This document shows, one piece after another, positions 8,111 through 16,165 of a stretch of 48,483 nt of DNA (the stretch's first letter is position 1; each line of letters starts with the position of its first letter). A model generated the notes under the pieces. That model was not told the DNA's origin and searched no databases. It was given only the letters and a program-made list of their open reading frames with translations. The stretch is from assembly GCF_022179325.1 (NCBI RefSeq), contig NZ_BPQQ01000066.1, positions 1 to 48,483 of the forward strand, written 5' to 3'. The position numbers were made by a program, and so were the translations under genes. The stretch comes from Methylobacterium isbiliense. Lineage in GTDB: Bacteria > Pseudomonadota > Alphaproteobacteria > Rhizobiales > Beijerinckiaceae.

Positions 8111-9244
8111 ATGGAACTGAGACCACCCCAAGCCGGGGCTCCGGCACGATCCGATGGTCTCGCGCGGCGAGCCTTCGAGCTAACTGGGATCGCGCTCGGC
8201 GCCGCCGCCGGCCTGTTCCTGGCCTGGCAGGCCGCTGGTGCCCTGCTCCTGATCTTTGCCGGCCTCCTCATGGCGGTCTTGCTCGACGCCTGTGCGACAG
8301 GCCTGCAACGGGTTCTCCCCGTAAGCCGCAGCTGGTGCATCGCCCTCGTGTCGCTTGTCATCGCTCTCCTCATGGCGGGCGCGATCTGGTGGGGCGGTTA
8401 TGCCCTGTCCCAGCAGGCCGATGAGCTGGTCTCGACCATCGCCCGACAGCTGCGCGCCTTGCGCGGAGAGCTGGAGGCAGCCGGGCTCGCGCCGGAGCGC
8501 CCGACCCAAGGCAGAGGCAATGAACCCCAAAACCTCGCTCAGCTTCTTGTGCCCAACCCGCGCGACCTGTTCGGGCAGGCTCGCACGGCTCTGACCGGCA
8601 TCCTGGGCGTGCTCGGGAATGCCGTGTTCATCGCCTTCATCGGTTTTTTCGTGGCCTTGAACCCGCTGAGCTACAGACAGGGTTTCTTGAGCCTTCTGCC
8701 GCGCGACAAGCGTCTGCGGGTCGGCGCGGTTGTGGACGAAGTCGCCGAAGTGCTGCGCTGGTGGCTGATTGGCCAGCTCGCCACCATGGTGGTGATCACG
8801 CTCTCCACCTGGGCAGCGCTGACGCTTCTCGGCATGCCGGCGCCCTTCCTGCTCGGGCTTCAGGCGGGCCTGGTCAATTTCATTCCCTATCTCGGGCCGA
8901 TTGTGGCTGGCGTCCCGATCGTTCTGGCGGCCGCCTCCCAGGGCGCGTCCATAGTGGGCTGGGCAGTCGGGGTCTTTCTCCTGATTCAGATCCTGGAGGG
9001 CTATATCCTTACACCGCTTATTCAGCGGCGCGCCGTTGACCTGCAACCGGCGCTGACCCTCGGGGCGCAGATGCTGCTCGGTGCGCTCTTTGGCGCAGCC
9101 GGGATCGCGCTGGCAACCCCGATCGCGGCGGCGGCGCGGATCGCAATTCTCCGCCTCTACGTCGAGGACGCCCTCGGCGGCCCGACCGCCCAGGACCACA
9201 ATCGTCACGAGGCGTCAGGTACGGGTCCGTTCAACGGATCTTGA
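8111..9244 (+). CDS. AI-2E family (PerM-like) membrane permease
   Basis: 377-aa inner-membrane protein with the layout of the AI-2E transporter/PerM family. Two N-terminal hydrophobic hairpins (residues 23-85) are followed by a periplasmic or cytosolic segment near 95-145 and a C-terminal group of helices containing the family's conserved VNFIPYLGPIVAGVPIV and LEGYILTPLIQRR. Family members export varied small molecules or act in Na+/H+ exchange; the substrate cannot be inferred. GAGGAGG upstream supports the ATG at 8111. Context is the metal island. Confidence 0.88.
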   Translation: MELRPPQAGAPARSDGLARRAFELTGIALGAAAGLFLAWQAAGALLLIFAGLLMAVLLDACATGLQRVLPVSRSWCIALVSLVIALLMAGAIWWGGYALSQQADELVSTIARQLRALRGELEAAGLAPERPTQGRGNEPQNLAQLLVPNPRDLFGQARTALTGILGVLGNAVFIAFIGFFVALNPLSYRQGFLSLLPRDKRLRVGAVVDEVAEVLRWWLIGQLATMVVITLSTWAALTLLGMPAPFLLGLQAGLVNFIPYLGPIVAGVPIVLAAASQGASIVGWAVGVFLLIQILEGYILTPLIQRRAVDLQPALTLGAQMLLGALFGAAGIALATPIAAAARIAILRLYVEDALGGPTAQDHNRHEASGTGPFNGS

Positions 9245-9358
9245 GATCGGGACCGAGCGCTCGCACCATAAAGGCCGAAGCTCCCAAGCTCAGTCCTCTG
9301 GCGACGCGAGGAACCGAGGAGTCGCCGCATGAGTTGACGACGCGCGAGGCAGCTCCCC

Positions 9359-9712
9359 ATGCTCGTCATCTATGGTCGCTTTCGCGCGTTCATCGTCTAT
9401 GTCGCCGCCGCGGCGATCAGCGTGGCGCTGTTCGCCGGTCAGGCTCATGCGATGACGCCTGTCGCGGCCGCGACGGTCGCCAGCGCCAGCCCGGAAAACC
9501 GGCCGTTGGCGCATCATCACACCGTCGCCAGCAAGCACGCGACGCGTTCGTGCTGCCCCTTGTGCGCTTCCGCCTGGCTCGTGGCCTCGGCGCCTGAGGT
9601 GCCATCCCCCCTTCGCGCCGCAGGTCCGACAATCTGGCCGCAGGATCGCAGGGCCAGCGAGTTGAACCCCGTCGATATCTTCCGCCCGCCAAAAGGGTAC
9701 GCGATCAGCTGA
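9359..9712 (+). CDS. small exported Cys/His-containing protein
   Basis: 117-aa protein with a signal peptide (FIVYVAAAAISVALFAGQAH, cleavage near AHA). The mature part has LAHHHTVAS and RSCCPLCASAW, then a basic tail ending ELNPVDIFRPPKGYAIS. The CC-x-x-C plus His pattern and a Pro-rich end parallel the protein at 4314-4742, so both probably belong to the same loose DUF2946-like group. It sits about 110 nt upstream of the copper-storage gene. A role in periplasmic metal binding is inference. Confidence 0.6.
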   Translation: MLVIYGRFRAFIVYVAAAAISVALFAGQAHAMTPVAAATVASASPENRPLAHHHTVASKHATRSCCPLCASAWLVASAPEVPSPLRAAGPTIWPQDRRASELNPVDIFRPPKGYAIS

Positions 9713-9821
9713 CCAACGCCGAGGCGCGCCGAAGCTTGTGCTTCAGCTCTGCGGGTTCCAAACACGCAACCGCGGCTGCGGCGCAGTCTCCCACCTTGAA
9801 CACTTGAACTGGAGATTCAAC

Positions 9822-10154
9822 ATGCATCAGATGTCGCAAGATATGCAGCGCTGCATCGACGCCTGTCTTCGCTGCTATCAGGCCTGCCTTGGCGATGCGA
9901 TGACGCATTGTCTGGAGACCGGCGGAAAGCACGTGGAGCCGAAGCACTTCCGCCTGATGTTGGCCTGCGCGGAAATCTGCCGGACGAGCGCCCACTTCAT
10001 GCTGATGAATTCCGAGCACCACAAGCATCTCTGCCGGGAATGCGCCGAGATCTGTGACGAGTGCGCGCGCAACTGCGAGCAGCTCGGCGAGATGCAGGCC
10101 TGCGTGGATGCATGCCGGCGCTGCGCCGAAGAATGCCGCAAGATGGCGGCCTGA
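9822..10154 (+). CDS. csp: four-helix copper-storage protein (Csp-like, DUF326)
   Basis: 110-aa protein with 16 cysteines arranged CxxxC/CxxC along predicted amphipathic helices (CIDACLRCYQAC near the start, LACAEIC, LCRECAEICDECARNC, and QACVDACRRCAEEC at the end). In Csp proteins such cysteines line the core of a four-helix bundle and bind many Cu(I) ions. There is no signal peptide, so it resembles cytosolic Csp3-type proteins rather than exported Csp1. The ATG at 9822 has GGAG 7 nt upstream; an in-frame extension to 9738 lacks family similarity. It fits the copper island as an internal Cu(I) buffer. Confidence 0.9.
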   Translation: MHQMSQDMQRCIDACLRCYQACLGDAMTHCLETGGKHVEPKHFRLMLACAEICRTSAHFMLMNSEHHKHLCRECAEICDECARNCEQLGEMQACVDACRRCAEECRKMAA

Positions 10155-10217
10155 GCTGCGAAAAACTGGATCGCCGCACCCGCGCGGCGATCCGCCCGAC
10201 CGAAGCTGTCGGCGCTC

Positions 10218-10420
10218 GTGAGCCACCTCGGCGTCTACGCGGGCCTGTTTCTTGCGCCGCTCCTCGGCGCGACAATACTGCCCGTACAGTCCGACGTGGT
10301 TCTCTTCGGCCTCCTGCTCACCGAACATACCGCTCGGGGCTTCTCGTCTTGATCGAAAGCATCGGCAAACGCTCGGTGCGCCGCAATGGCAGCCTACGGC
10401 GCCGTCGATCGAGGGCCGAG
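10218..10420 (+). pseudogene. remnant of a YqaA/DedA-like (VTT) membrane protein
   Basis: Starting at a GTG, the frame reads VSHLGVYAGLFLAPLLGATI then LPVQSDVVLFGLLLTEH, which matches the N-terminal membrane hairpin of YqaA-type VTT-domain proteins. It then hits a stop at 10350. A neighbouring frame continues plausibly (YRSGLLVLIESIGKRSV), where the family has a second hydrophobic segment. Beyond about 10420 nothing recognisable follows. I take it as the decayed 5' end of a membrane protein gene, placed directly after the Csp gene. End coordinates are approximate. Confidence 0.45.
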
Positions 10421-10917
10421 GCGATGGCAACGAAATCATACAAGACGTTGTACTTGCCCTCCATCATCTCGCATTCGGTCCAGGAACGGCGCTGCGGGCA
10501 CTGGGGCCCGCAACGCGGCCACTCCGGCGTCAGACGATTGCGACAGAAGCCGCGTCGCGCTGTTCAGGCCACGAGCCTTGCAGGGCGACGGGACGTGAGA
10601 ATGCCGCGGCGGAGGCGCCCCGCGCACGCCCTGGAGAGGTGCTCCGGCCAGTTCATTTGAGGATCATTGGCCAATCACGACGGAGGCGAGGGACGCACGA
10701 TGTGTTCAGGCTGACGCATCGGCTCTCCCTGCCCGCTCGTGATCGCCTCGAGACCAGAACCAGGCCGCCCTGGCCGGAAGCTCGCTCACGCCCGCGAGGT
10801 AGGCCTCCGACCACAGCGAGAGCTGCGACGAGCGCATTGTCGTGCCACATCGACAGACTGGCCCCCCGTTCGCCGCCCTGATCCTGGCCGAGCGGCACCT
10901 CGCACAACAAGCTCGCG
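10421..10917. other. no convincing gene (degenerate stretch)
   Basis: Open frames exist on both strands but none shows a family signature, a believable start, or consistent codon use. The stretch lies between a truncated VTT-domain remnant and the 3' end of the MucR gene and looks like decayed sequence. Confidence 0.4.
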
Positions 10918-11430
10918 TTAGCGGACGGCAGACCCCTGCGCGCGATCACTGCTTTTCGATGCGCGTTTCCGGGGGGTGCGGGCCTTCTCGGCGGCGACCG
11001 CTTTGGCGTTCAGGTCCTCTTTCGTCTTCTGACCAAGACCGATGCTGCGGGCGAGCTTGGAACGGGCGGCTGCGTAGTTAGGCGCAACCATCGGATAATC
11101 CGGAGCCAAGCCCCACTTCGCCCGGTAATGATCCGGCGTCATCCCATGGCTCTTGCTGAGATGCCGACGCATCGACTTGAAACGCTTGCCGTCTTCCAGA
11201 CAGACGAGGAAGTCGGGCGTGATCGACTTTTTGACCGCTAGGGCCGGTTGCAGCCGCTCGGGCGCGAACTCGGCAGGAGGCTCTGCGCTTTTCCGCAGCG
11301 CTCCGTGAACTTGAGCAATCAGGTCGGGGATCTGCGTTACAGGCACCGCGTTTTTCATCACGTATGCCGAAACGATCTGCGCCGTGAGCTCGATCATATC
11401 GGGAGTGGCGACTGCTGCTGCCTGATCCAT
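10918..11430 (-). CDS. mucR: MucR/Ros-family zinc-finger transcriptional regulator
   Basis: 170-aa DNA-binding regulator. The N-terminal half matches the MucR oligomerisation region (ELTAQIVSAYVMKNAV, LIAQVHGAL). The C-terminal prokaryotic zinc finger is clear: VCLEDGKRFKSMRRHLSKSH, then GMTPDHYRAKWGLAPDYPMV and APNYAAARSKLA. The metal ligands would be Cys, Asp and the two His of this stretch. MucR/Ros proteins in alphaproteobacteria repress surface polysaccharide, virulence or mobile-element genes by binding AT-rich DNA. A GGAG lies upstream of the ATG at 11430. The basic C-terminal tail (residues 140-170) is typical of the family. Plasmid-borne copies often act on local targets, but none can be named. 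Confidence 0.88.
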   Translation of the reverse strand: MDQAAAVATPDMIELTAQIVSAYVMKNAVPVTQIPDLIAQVHGALRKSAEPPAEFAPERLQPALAVKKSITPDFLVCLEDGKRFKSMRRHLSKSHGMTPDHYRAKWGLAPDYPMVAPNYAAARSKLARSIGLGQKTKEDLNAKAVAAEKARTPRKRASKSSDRAQGSAVR

Positions 11431-11926
11431 CCATATCGCTCCGTGTTACCCCTATCCACTCAGCGTGGGCTTGGCCGACGAGACCTGCGGATCTTCTGAG
11501 CATCACTGCCGATCAACTCCGTCATCCATGTCCGAGACGACTGTGCGACGGCCCGATTGCTGCAATCTCTGCACCAATCAGGCGGTCCATGTCGCCGGCG
11601 AGGATGGTGGAAATTTCCTCACGGTCTTCCGGGGCCAGGCGCTCACGCAAGCGGAACAGCACATCCGCCTCCCCCTTCCCAGATAGCAATCCGACTCACG
11701 TCAGGCGTTATCGTCGCCTTCGCGGCCGAAATCGATCGGCTGCGCCGGCCAAGCTCTTCGGCCAGAAGCTGCCGCGCACGTTCCCAGTCGCGCATGGCTT
11801 CAGGCGACGTCATCGGGAACAAGCTCGGCCATTCGTATGAGGCCCTGCCATGCCAATTGAAGCTCCGCTAGCCGAGGGCTAACGACAACCCCGGTTGATA
11901 GTTTGTAGAGAAGCCTTGGTCGACCC
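11431..11926. other. no convincing gene
   Basis: Minus-strand fragments with coding-like composition occur, for example one reading RDWERARQLLAEELG and another reading RERLAPEDREEISTILAGD in a different frame. They are short, broken by stops and match nothing I recognise. They may be remnants of one small gene with frame disruptions. Confidence 0.35.
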
Positions 11927-12049
11927 TCACCTGCGAGCAAAGACATATTTGGCGAGAGCGATCGCAGCGAGCACAAGGACGACGATCAGGAGCAGGCCGA
12001 AGAAGCCCATGCCCCACATCATGCCTCCGCCCATCATGTCGTTCATCAT
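11927..12049 (-). CDS. 40-aa Met/Gly-rich single-span membrane peptide
   Basis: The peptide begins MMNDMMGGGMMWGMG and continues with one transmembrane helix (FFGLLLIVVLVLAAIALAKY) and a basic end (VFARR). Short Met/Gly-headed membrane peptides of this kind are frequent in metal- and sulfur-related alphaproteobacterial operons. Its ATG overlaps the rhodanese stop by 4 nt (ATGA), so it is probably translated as the last gene of that operon. It is shorter than most gene-calling limits. Function unknown. Confidence 0.6.
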   Translation of the reverse strand: MMNDMMGGGMMWGMGFFGLLLIVVLVLAAIALAKYVFARR

Positions 12050-12435
12050 CGTTCGGCCTCCGATGAGGGCCCACCCGCCTTCTGCAAGGCCGGAAATCCA
12101 CCGGCGACATGCGCCACGTTGTCGATCCCCATCTCCTTCAGGGTCTTCGCCGCGAGCGCGGAGCGGCTGCCCGAGCCGCAGTAGAGCACGAGCTTCTTTT
12201 CGCCGCCGAATTCCGGCTTGTGGGTCGGACTCGTCGGGTCGGCTTGGAACTCGAGCAACCCCCGCGGCACATGCACGGCACCCAGGAGCTTGCCGCTCTT
12301 TTGCAGCTCCTCGCCCTCGCGCACGTCCACGAACACCACGCTCGGGTCGCCGACGAGCTTCACGGCGTCCTCACCCGAGAGGGTTTCGATTGCCTTGCTC
12401 GCCTCGGCGACCAGATCTTTCGCGCTCTTCGTCAC
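12046..12435 (-). CDS. rhodanese-like sulfurtransferase
   Basis: 129-aa single rhodanese domain. The active-site loop LYCGSGSRSALAAKTL carries the catalytic Cys, and upstream VVFVDVREGEELQKSGKLLG and AVHVPRG match the conserved CH2A/substrate motifs. It would transfer or hold sulfane sulfur in the cytosol. It lies 12 nt downstream of the MBL-fold gene, so the pair probably forms an operon for sulfide/persulfide detoxification. A GGAGG precedes the ATG at 12435. Confidence 0.88.
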   Translation of the reverse strand: MTKSAKDLVAEASKAIETLSGEDAVKLVGDPSVVFVDVREGEELQKSGKLLGAVHVPRGLLEFQADPTSPTHKPEFGGEKKLVLYCGSGSRSALAAKTLKEMGIDNVAHVAGGFPALQKAGGPSSEAER

Positions 12436-12447
12436 GGCCGTCCTCCT

Positions 12448-13356
12448 TCAGTCGCCCCAAGGTGCGCCCTCGAGCGCATCGAGCGGGATCTTGAGATAGC
12501 ACTTCCCGTTGCTCTCCGGTTCGGGCAGGCGCCCGCCGCGGATGTTGACCTGAAGAGAGTGCAGGATGAGCTTGGGCATCGGCAGCTCGCGGTCGCGCTT
12601 CTCCCGCAAGGCCACGAACTCCTCCTCGGTTTTCGCTTTCGTGAGGTGGATGTTCTCCGCTCTTTGCTGCGCGACCGTGCTTTCCCAGCGCGGCGGTCGC
12701 CCGCCCGGGCAGTAGTCATGTCCGGTGAACAAGCGTGTGCTGTCGGGCAGCGCCATGATGCGCTGTATGCTGTTCCAGAGGGCGCGGGCGCTGCCGCCCG
12801 GGAAGTCGGCCCTTGCGGTGCCGCCGTCCGGCATGAAGATCGTGTCGTGGATGAAGGCCGTGTCGCCAATCACATAGGCAATGGAGGCCAGGGTGTGCCC
12901 CGGCGTGAACAGGACCTCGACATCCATGTTGCCGATCTCGAAGCGCTCGCCGTCGGCGAAGAGCCTGTCCCATTGCGAGCCGTCGGGCGAAAAGGCGGAC
13001 AGGTTGTAGAGGCGCTTCCAGAGCTTCTGCACCTCCACCACCTTTTCGCCGATGGCGGTCGGCGCCCCGGTCTTGTCCTTCAGGTATCCGGCGGCCGAGA
13101 AATGGTCGGCATGAGGGTGGGTGTCGAGGATCCACGCGAGTGTGTACCCTTCTCGCCCAATGTGCTCCAGCAACGCATCGGCCGACTGCGTTGCGGTCGC
13201 GCCTGATTTCGGGTCGAAGTCCAAGACCGGGTCGACAATCGCGCAGCGCTTCGTCTCCGGGTCCGCGACCACGTACTGGACGCTGAAAGTCCGCTTCTCG
13301 AAGAAGCCCGCCACGATTGGACGAGCGTGGAACGAAGACCGGTTCTCGCCTGACAT
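12448..13356 (-). CDS. MBL-fold persulfide dioxygenase-like hydrolase (Blh type)
   Basis: 302-aa metallo-beta-lactamase-fold protein of the ETHE1/Blh group, which oxidises glutathione persulfide using a mononuclear iron centre. Visible motifs are THPHADHFSAAG (residues 78-89), FTPGHTLASIAY, FIHDTIFMPDGG with the bridging Asp region, and LFTGHDYCPGG. Length and motif order fit the Blh proteins of alphaproteobacteria, normally regulated by BigR (ArsR type). No bigR is seen here. It heads an operon with rhodanese and the membrane peptide. AGGAGA precedes the ATG at 13356. Confidence 0.88.
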   Translation of the reverse strand: MSGENRSSFHARPIVAGFFEKRTFSVQYVVADPETKRCAIVDPVLDFDPKSGATATQSADALLEHIGREGYTLAWILDTHPHADHFSAAGYLKDKTGAPTAIGEKVVEVQKLWKRLYNLSAFSPDGSQWDRLFADGERFEIGNMDVEVLFTPGHTLASIAYVIGDTAFIHDTIFMPDGGTARADFPGGSARALWNSIQRIMALPDSTRLFTGHDYCPGGRPPRWESTVAQQRAENIHLTKAKTEEEFVALREKRDRELPMPKLILHSLQVNIRGGRLPEPESNGKCYLKIPLDALEGAPWGD

Positions 13357-13832
13357 GGGTTCTCCTCGAGATGGTCATGGCTCAGAGCCTTGCGGCCAGG
13401 AACTCGAACCCGCTCTCATATGGTGGGTGTCTCCAACGGCCAGCGGCCTGGACGTGCCGCGGCGAAACGGACGCACACACGTGAATGAACCCGACCGACC
13501 CGTAGAACTGCGCTCAAGCGCTCTTGCCCAGCCAGGGTCGTTCGCTCCTGGTAAACCTGCGGGGCTGTGGATTCCCTCACATCGCGTCGGCTCTGCGCCG
13601 TGTATAAGCCAAATGGTAGAGTGCTTCCCGAGAGTATTCTGCTTCCAAAGTAAGACCCTACTTGGGGGCGCACCCGAGTGCGCCCCCCTTTGGGCCTTGG
13701 GGCGATCCGGGCGCCTTCGTACCCTACGAGGAAGTTGCCCTGAAGCCGTCAGGGATCGCGCAACAGTCACATCACCAGCCTCGGGCGCTGGCCGGCTTCG
13801 CTGTGTGTCGCACCTCTCAAAGGCGCAAGCCG
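13357..13832. other. intergenic region without a clear gene
   Basis: The stretch holds the presumed promoter of the leftward MBL-rhodanese operon, a strong hairpin at 13664-13691 and, from about 13740, the left copy of an imperfect direct repeat that recurs at about 15900. Open frames on both strands show no family signature. Confidence 0.45.
13664..13691 (+). terminator. rho-independent terminator-like hairpin
   Basis: GGGGGCGCAC (13664-13673) pairs perfectly with GTGCGCCCCC (13678-13687) around a CCGA loop and is followed by CTTT. No rightward gene is seen directly upstream, so on the minus strand it may instead insulate the HipA-like gene from the MBL operon. Confidence 0.5.
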
Positions 13833-13850
13833 TCATCGCCGCGGCGCTGA
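13740..13850. repeat. imperfect direct repeat flanking the HipA-like gene, left copy
   Basis: From CTGAAGCCGTCAG this stretch aligns with 15900-16010 with scattered differences (shared blocks include CTGAAGCCGTCAG, GATCGCG, AACAGT and CTTCGCTGT). The two copies bracket the HipA-like gene in the same orientation. Boundaries are approximate. Confidence 0.5.
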
Positions 13851-15689
13851 CGCGAATGAGCGCGCGCGCTCAAGCACGATCGCGTTGACTTTCTGTTCCG
13901 CTAACCGAGCGGCATCGGTGCCTCCGGCAAACGCGGGAAGGACCAGGGTCGGCGCCACATCCTCGAGACGCGATGTGACCTCTCCGATTGCCGTCTGGGC
14001 GCGGGCGGTGGGGAGGTCGATGGTGCGCGCGAGCGCTAGGAAATCCTGCGCCGTCAGTCGATCGTCCTTACCATTGAGCTTCAGCGCCATCCGATCTCCA
14101 GCGAGGCCCGGGAAGACGCGGGTCGTGACCGCGTCGTAAAGGGGCGCAAACCGCACCGCTTCAAAACGGCGGGACCCGGGCGCTGCGACCTTGAGAAGTG
14201 CAAGGTTCTTCAGATGCATGTCCCCGTCAGCAATCAGCCAGGCGAAGAGCGCGCGCCGGAACAGGATTTCGGTATCGGCGGCCGGGTCGGTCGAAAGCGG
14301 CCTCAAGCCCCGCGCCATTCGCTCGATCGTGCCGTCGTATTTGGCGGAGGTCGGGAGATCGAGGATCGAGCAGAAGTCCTCGAGGGCCAGCATGCGCGTG
14401 TCCTGTGGACCGCGCCGGATATCGAAGCGCTCCACGACGAGCGCCGGCGGCATACCGTCGGGCATGTCGATCAGCGCCGCGCTCGGAACCTCAAAACCAG
14501 CAGCATGGCCGAGTTGGAGGCAGAGCCATTCGACCGCGGGCAGCGTCTCGAAACCCGCCGTGCCGGCGGGCTTGAGGATGTGCGTGAACGGCTGATCGAC
14601 CGCCGGCACGAGCATCCCTTCCGGTGTCAGGCACATCGGGGCCTTGATCTGGACGCCGGAGAGCCGCGGCGTCTCGGCGCGTTCGAAGAGGCGGGCCAAA
14701 TTCTGTTCAAAAGTCTCCTCGATCTCGCCCCGCCCCGGGCCGGCGTAGCGTCCGGTGAAGCGGCCGTCTTCCAGGAATCCGCTGAGTTCCGCCTGCAGGA
14801 TATCCGTTGGGAGCGTGTCGAGCTCCGCGCGGCTCTCGACAACGGCGATGTTGGACATGTAGCGCCGGCCTCGGCGGAGCGCCTCGCGCTCGTCGCGCAT
14901 ATGCAGCACCTGGGCGAGCCAGCCTTCGGGCAGGAGCGACTCGATGAAAGCCGGGAGCTTGCCCGGGGCAGTCTGGCGGATCAGCGGCGGCCCGCTTTTC
15001 CTGCCCGGTTTCCAGCGCCACTCGAAGCCGTCGTGGACGAGGCGGCCGAGCGGCTCGCCATGCCAGGCTACGAGCAGGTCCAGCGCCGCCCTGTTGACGG
15101 GCGCCTTGTCCACCCCGCGCCGAGCCGTCAGATAGCGCTCGGCCCCTTCCCCTTCGCGATACCACCCATTCTCGCGGGCGAGGGCCCAGACCGCGTCCGC
15201 CGCCGCTTGCGGCGACCCATATTCCTCGACGAGGCGCGCGGCCATTTCGGCCCGCAGCGGTTCCGTGATCGCGCTGGCATGCTCGCTGCGCAGGCGGAAG
15301 GCTTCGAGGAAGCGTTGACGAACCGATGAGACGTCGACGCGCAGTTCGCCGAGGTCGTCCCCGACAATGGCGGGCGCGGTCGAGGGATGCGGGGGCGCTT
15401 CGTTCTGCACGATCTCCAGCGTCCGCAGCCGCGTGCGCTGGTTGCGCCGACCGCTGATGAAGAGGCGACCGTCGGGCGTCGGCCCGAGCAGGACGGACGA
15501 GGCGGAGGACAGGTAGGCCGTCGGATAGAGATAGCGGGCGATCCGGACAGCGTGGCCGAGGACCGTCGCCTCGATATCCCCGTGTTGATCGACATAGACC
15601 CCCCGGACGAGCTGGATCAGCTCGCCAGCTTGCGCCCGGAGGTGCGCACGCTTGGGGTCGATCGTCTCTCCGACCAGATGGAGGCTCAT
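13833..15689 (-). CDS. HipA-type Ser/Thr kinase with N-terminal AbiEi-like domain
   Basis: About 618 aa. The C-terminal two-thirds is a HipA kinase: FIESLLPEGWL, THILKP (ATP-binding Lys region), PAVEWLCLQLGHAAGFEVP, DLPTSAKYDGT, and the catalytic loop LIADGDMHLKNLALL followed by LYDAVTT (Mg-binding Asp). HipA toxins phosphorylate tRNA synthetases or related targets. The first about 100 residues (AGELIQLVRGVYVD, YLSSASSVLLG) resemble the winged-helix AbiEi-like antitoxin/transcription-factor domain. No separate hipB lies next to it, so regulation and toxicity may sit in one polypeptide. Start is uncertain: ATG at 15689 was used; a TTG at 15779 preceded by AGGA would add 30 residues. Confidence 0.82.
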   Translation of the reverse strand: MSLHLVGETIDPKRAHLRAQAGELIQLVRGVYVDQHGDIEATVLGHAVRIARYLYPTAYLSSASSVLLGPTPDGRLFISGRRNQRTRLRTLEIVQNEAPPHPSTAPAIVGDDLGELRVDVSSVRQRFLEAFRLRSEHASAITEPLRAEMAARLVEEYGSPQAAADAVWALARENGWYREGEGAERYLTARRGVDKAPVNRAALDLLVAWHGEPLGRLVHDGFEWRWKPGRKSGPPLIRQTAPGKLPAFIESLLPEGWLAQVLHMRDEREALRRGRRYMSNIAVVESRAELDTLPTDILQAELSGFLEDGRFTGRYAGPGRGEIEETFEQNLARLFERAETPRLSGVQIKAPMCLTPEGMLVPAVDQPFTHILKPAGTAGFETLPAVEWLCLQLGHAAGFEVPSAALIDMPDGMPPALVVERFDIRRGPQDTRMLALEDFCSILDLPTSAKYDGTIERMARGLRPLSTDPAADTEILFRRALFAWLIADGDMHLKNLALLKVAAPGSRRFEAVRFAPLYDAVTTRVFPGLAGDRMALKLNGKDDRLTAQDFLALARTIDLPTARAQTAIGEVTSRLEDVAPTLVLPAFAGGTDAARLAEQKVNAIVLERARSFASAPRR

Positions 15690-15899
15690 GGAATTATCTC
15701 GCAGTTCGGATGCGAGATCATTCCACCGGACACGTGAAAGATCAAGAATTTTCGTGCATCTCAAATTCGCGAAGTTCAACGTCGGTCCTGGCCTTGCCCG
15801 GCACCTGGAGAAGCCGCGCTATCACGACTCGCCGCCGTCCGCCGCTGCCGCATACGGCCGTCCGCCGCGCCGCAAGCCGTCGGCCTGGCGCGCGCGCGC

Positions 15900-16010
15900 G
15901 CTGAAGCCGTCAGAGATCGCGGAACAGTACCGTCGCCTACCTGGCGCGATGGCCACCTTCGCTGTCGCCTGCACACCGCTCAAGAGGCAACCCCTCACCG
16001 CAGCGAGAAC
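15900..16010. repeat. imperfect direct repeat flanking the HipA-like gene, right copy
   Basis: Partner of 13740-13850. Both copies can be read as the peptide pattern ALKPS-x-IA-x-Q, but neither has a believable start, so they are more likely non-coding or remnants of a shared gene end. Boundaries are approximate. Confidence 0.5.
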
Positions 16011-16080
16011 TGGACGGGCACCGTGAGCTCAAGCGGGGCGGCCATGCCTAGTCCCCCATCTCGGTGTCCTCCTTTCGGTT

Positions 16081-16165
16081 GAGAGTGAGAGGGCTGTGCT
16101 TGGCGCACTGACGGGTCCGGAGGTCGAGAGAGAGGCTCCTGGCCGACCCGTCGCGGAGACTCGCG
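16081..16165 (+). promoter_or_regulatory. shared leader motif upstream of ardC
   Basis: Purine-rich GAGAGTGAGAGGG at 16081, TCGAGAGAGAG at 16124-16134, a 6-nt spacer, then GGCCGACCCG, with the start codon 31 nt after the TCGAGAGAGAG core. The same order recurs before the ParB-like gene and the strawberry-notch gene. It could be a promoter/operator or an RNA-level control element. Confidence 0.55.

Larger units (their letters stand above)
15780..16165. other. intergenic region with direct repeat and ardC leader
   Basis: No convincing gene. It contains the right copy of the imperfect direct repeat (about 15900-16010) and, from 16070, the purine-rich leader of the ArdC gene with the shared bipartite motif. 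Confidence 0.5.

Noticed and set aside
13590-13660. tRNA-like stretch (AAATGGTAGAGTGC followed by a CTTCCCGAG loop)
   Set aside because: D-arm-like bases are present but anticodon-stem pairing fails and no T-arm or acceptor stem follows.
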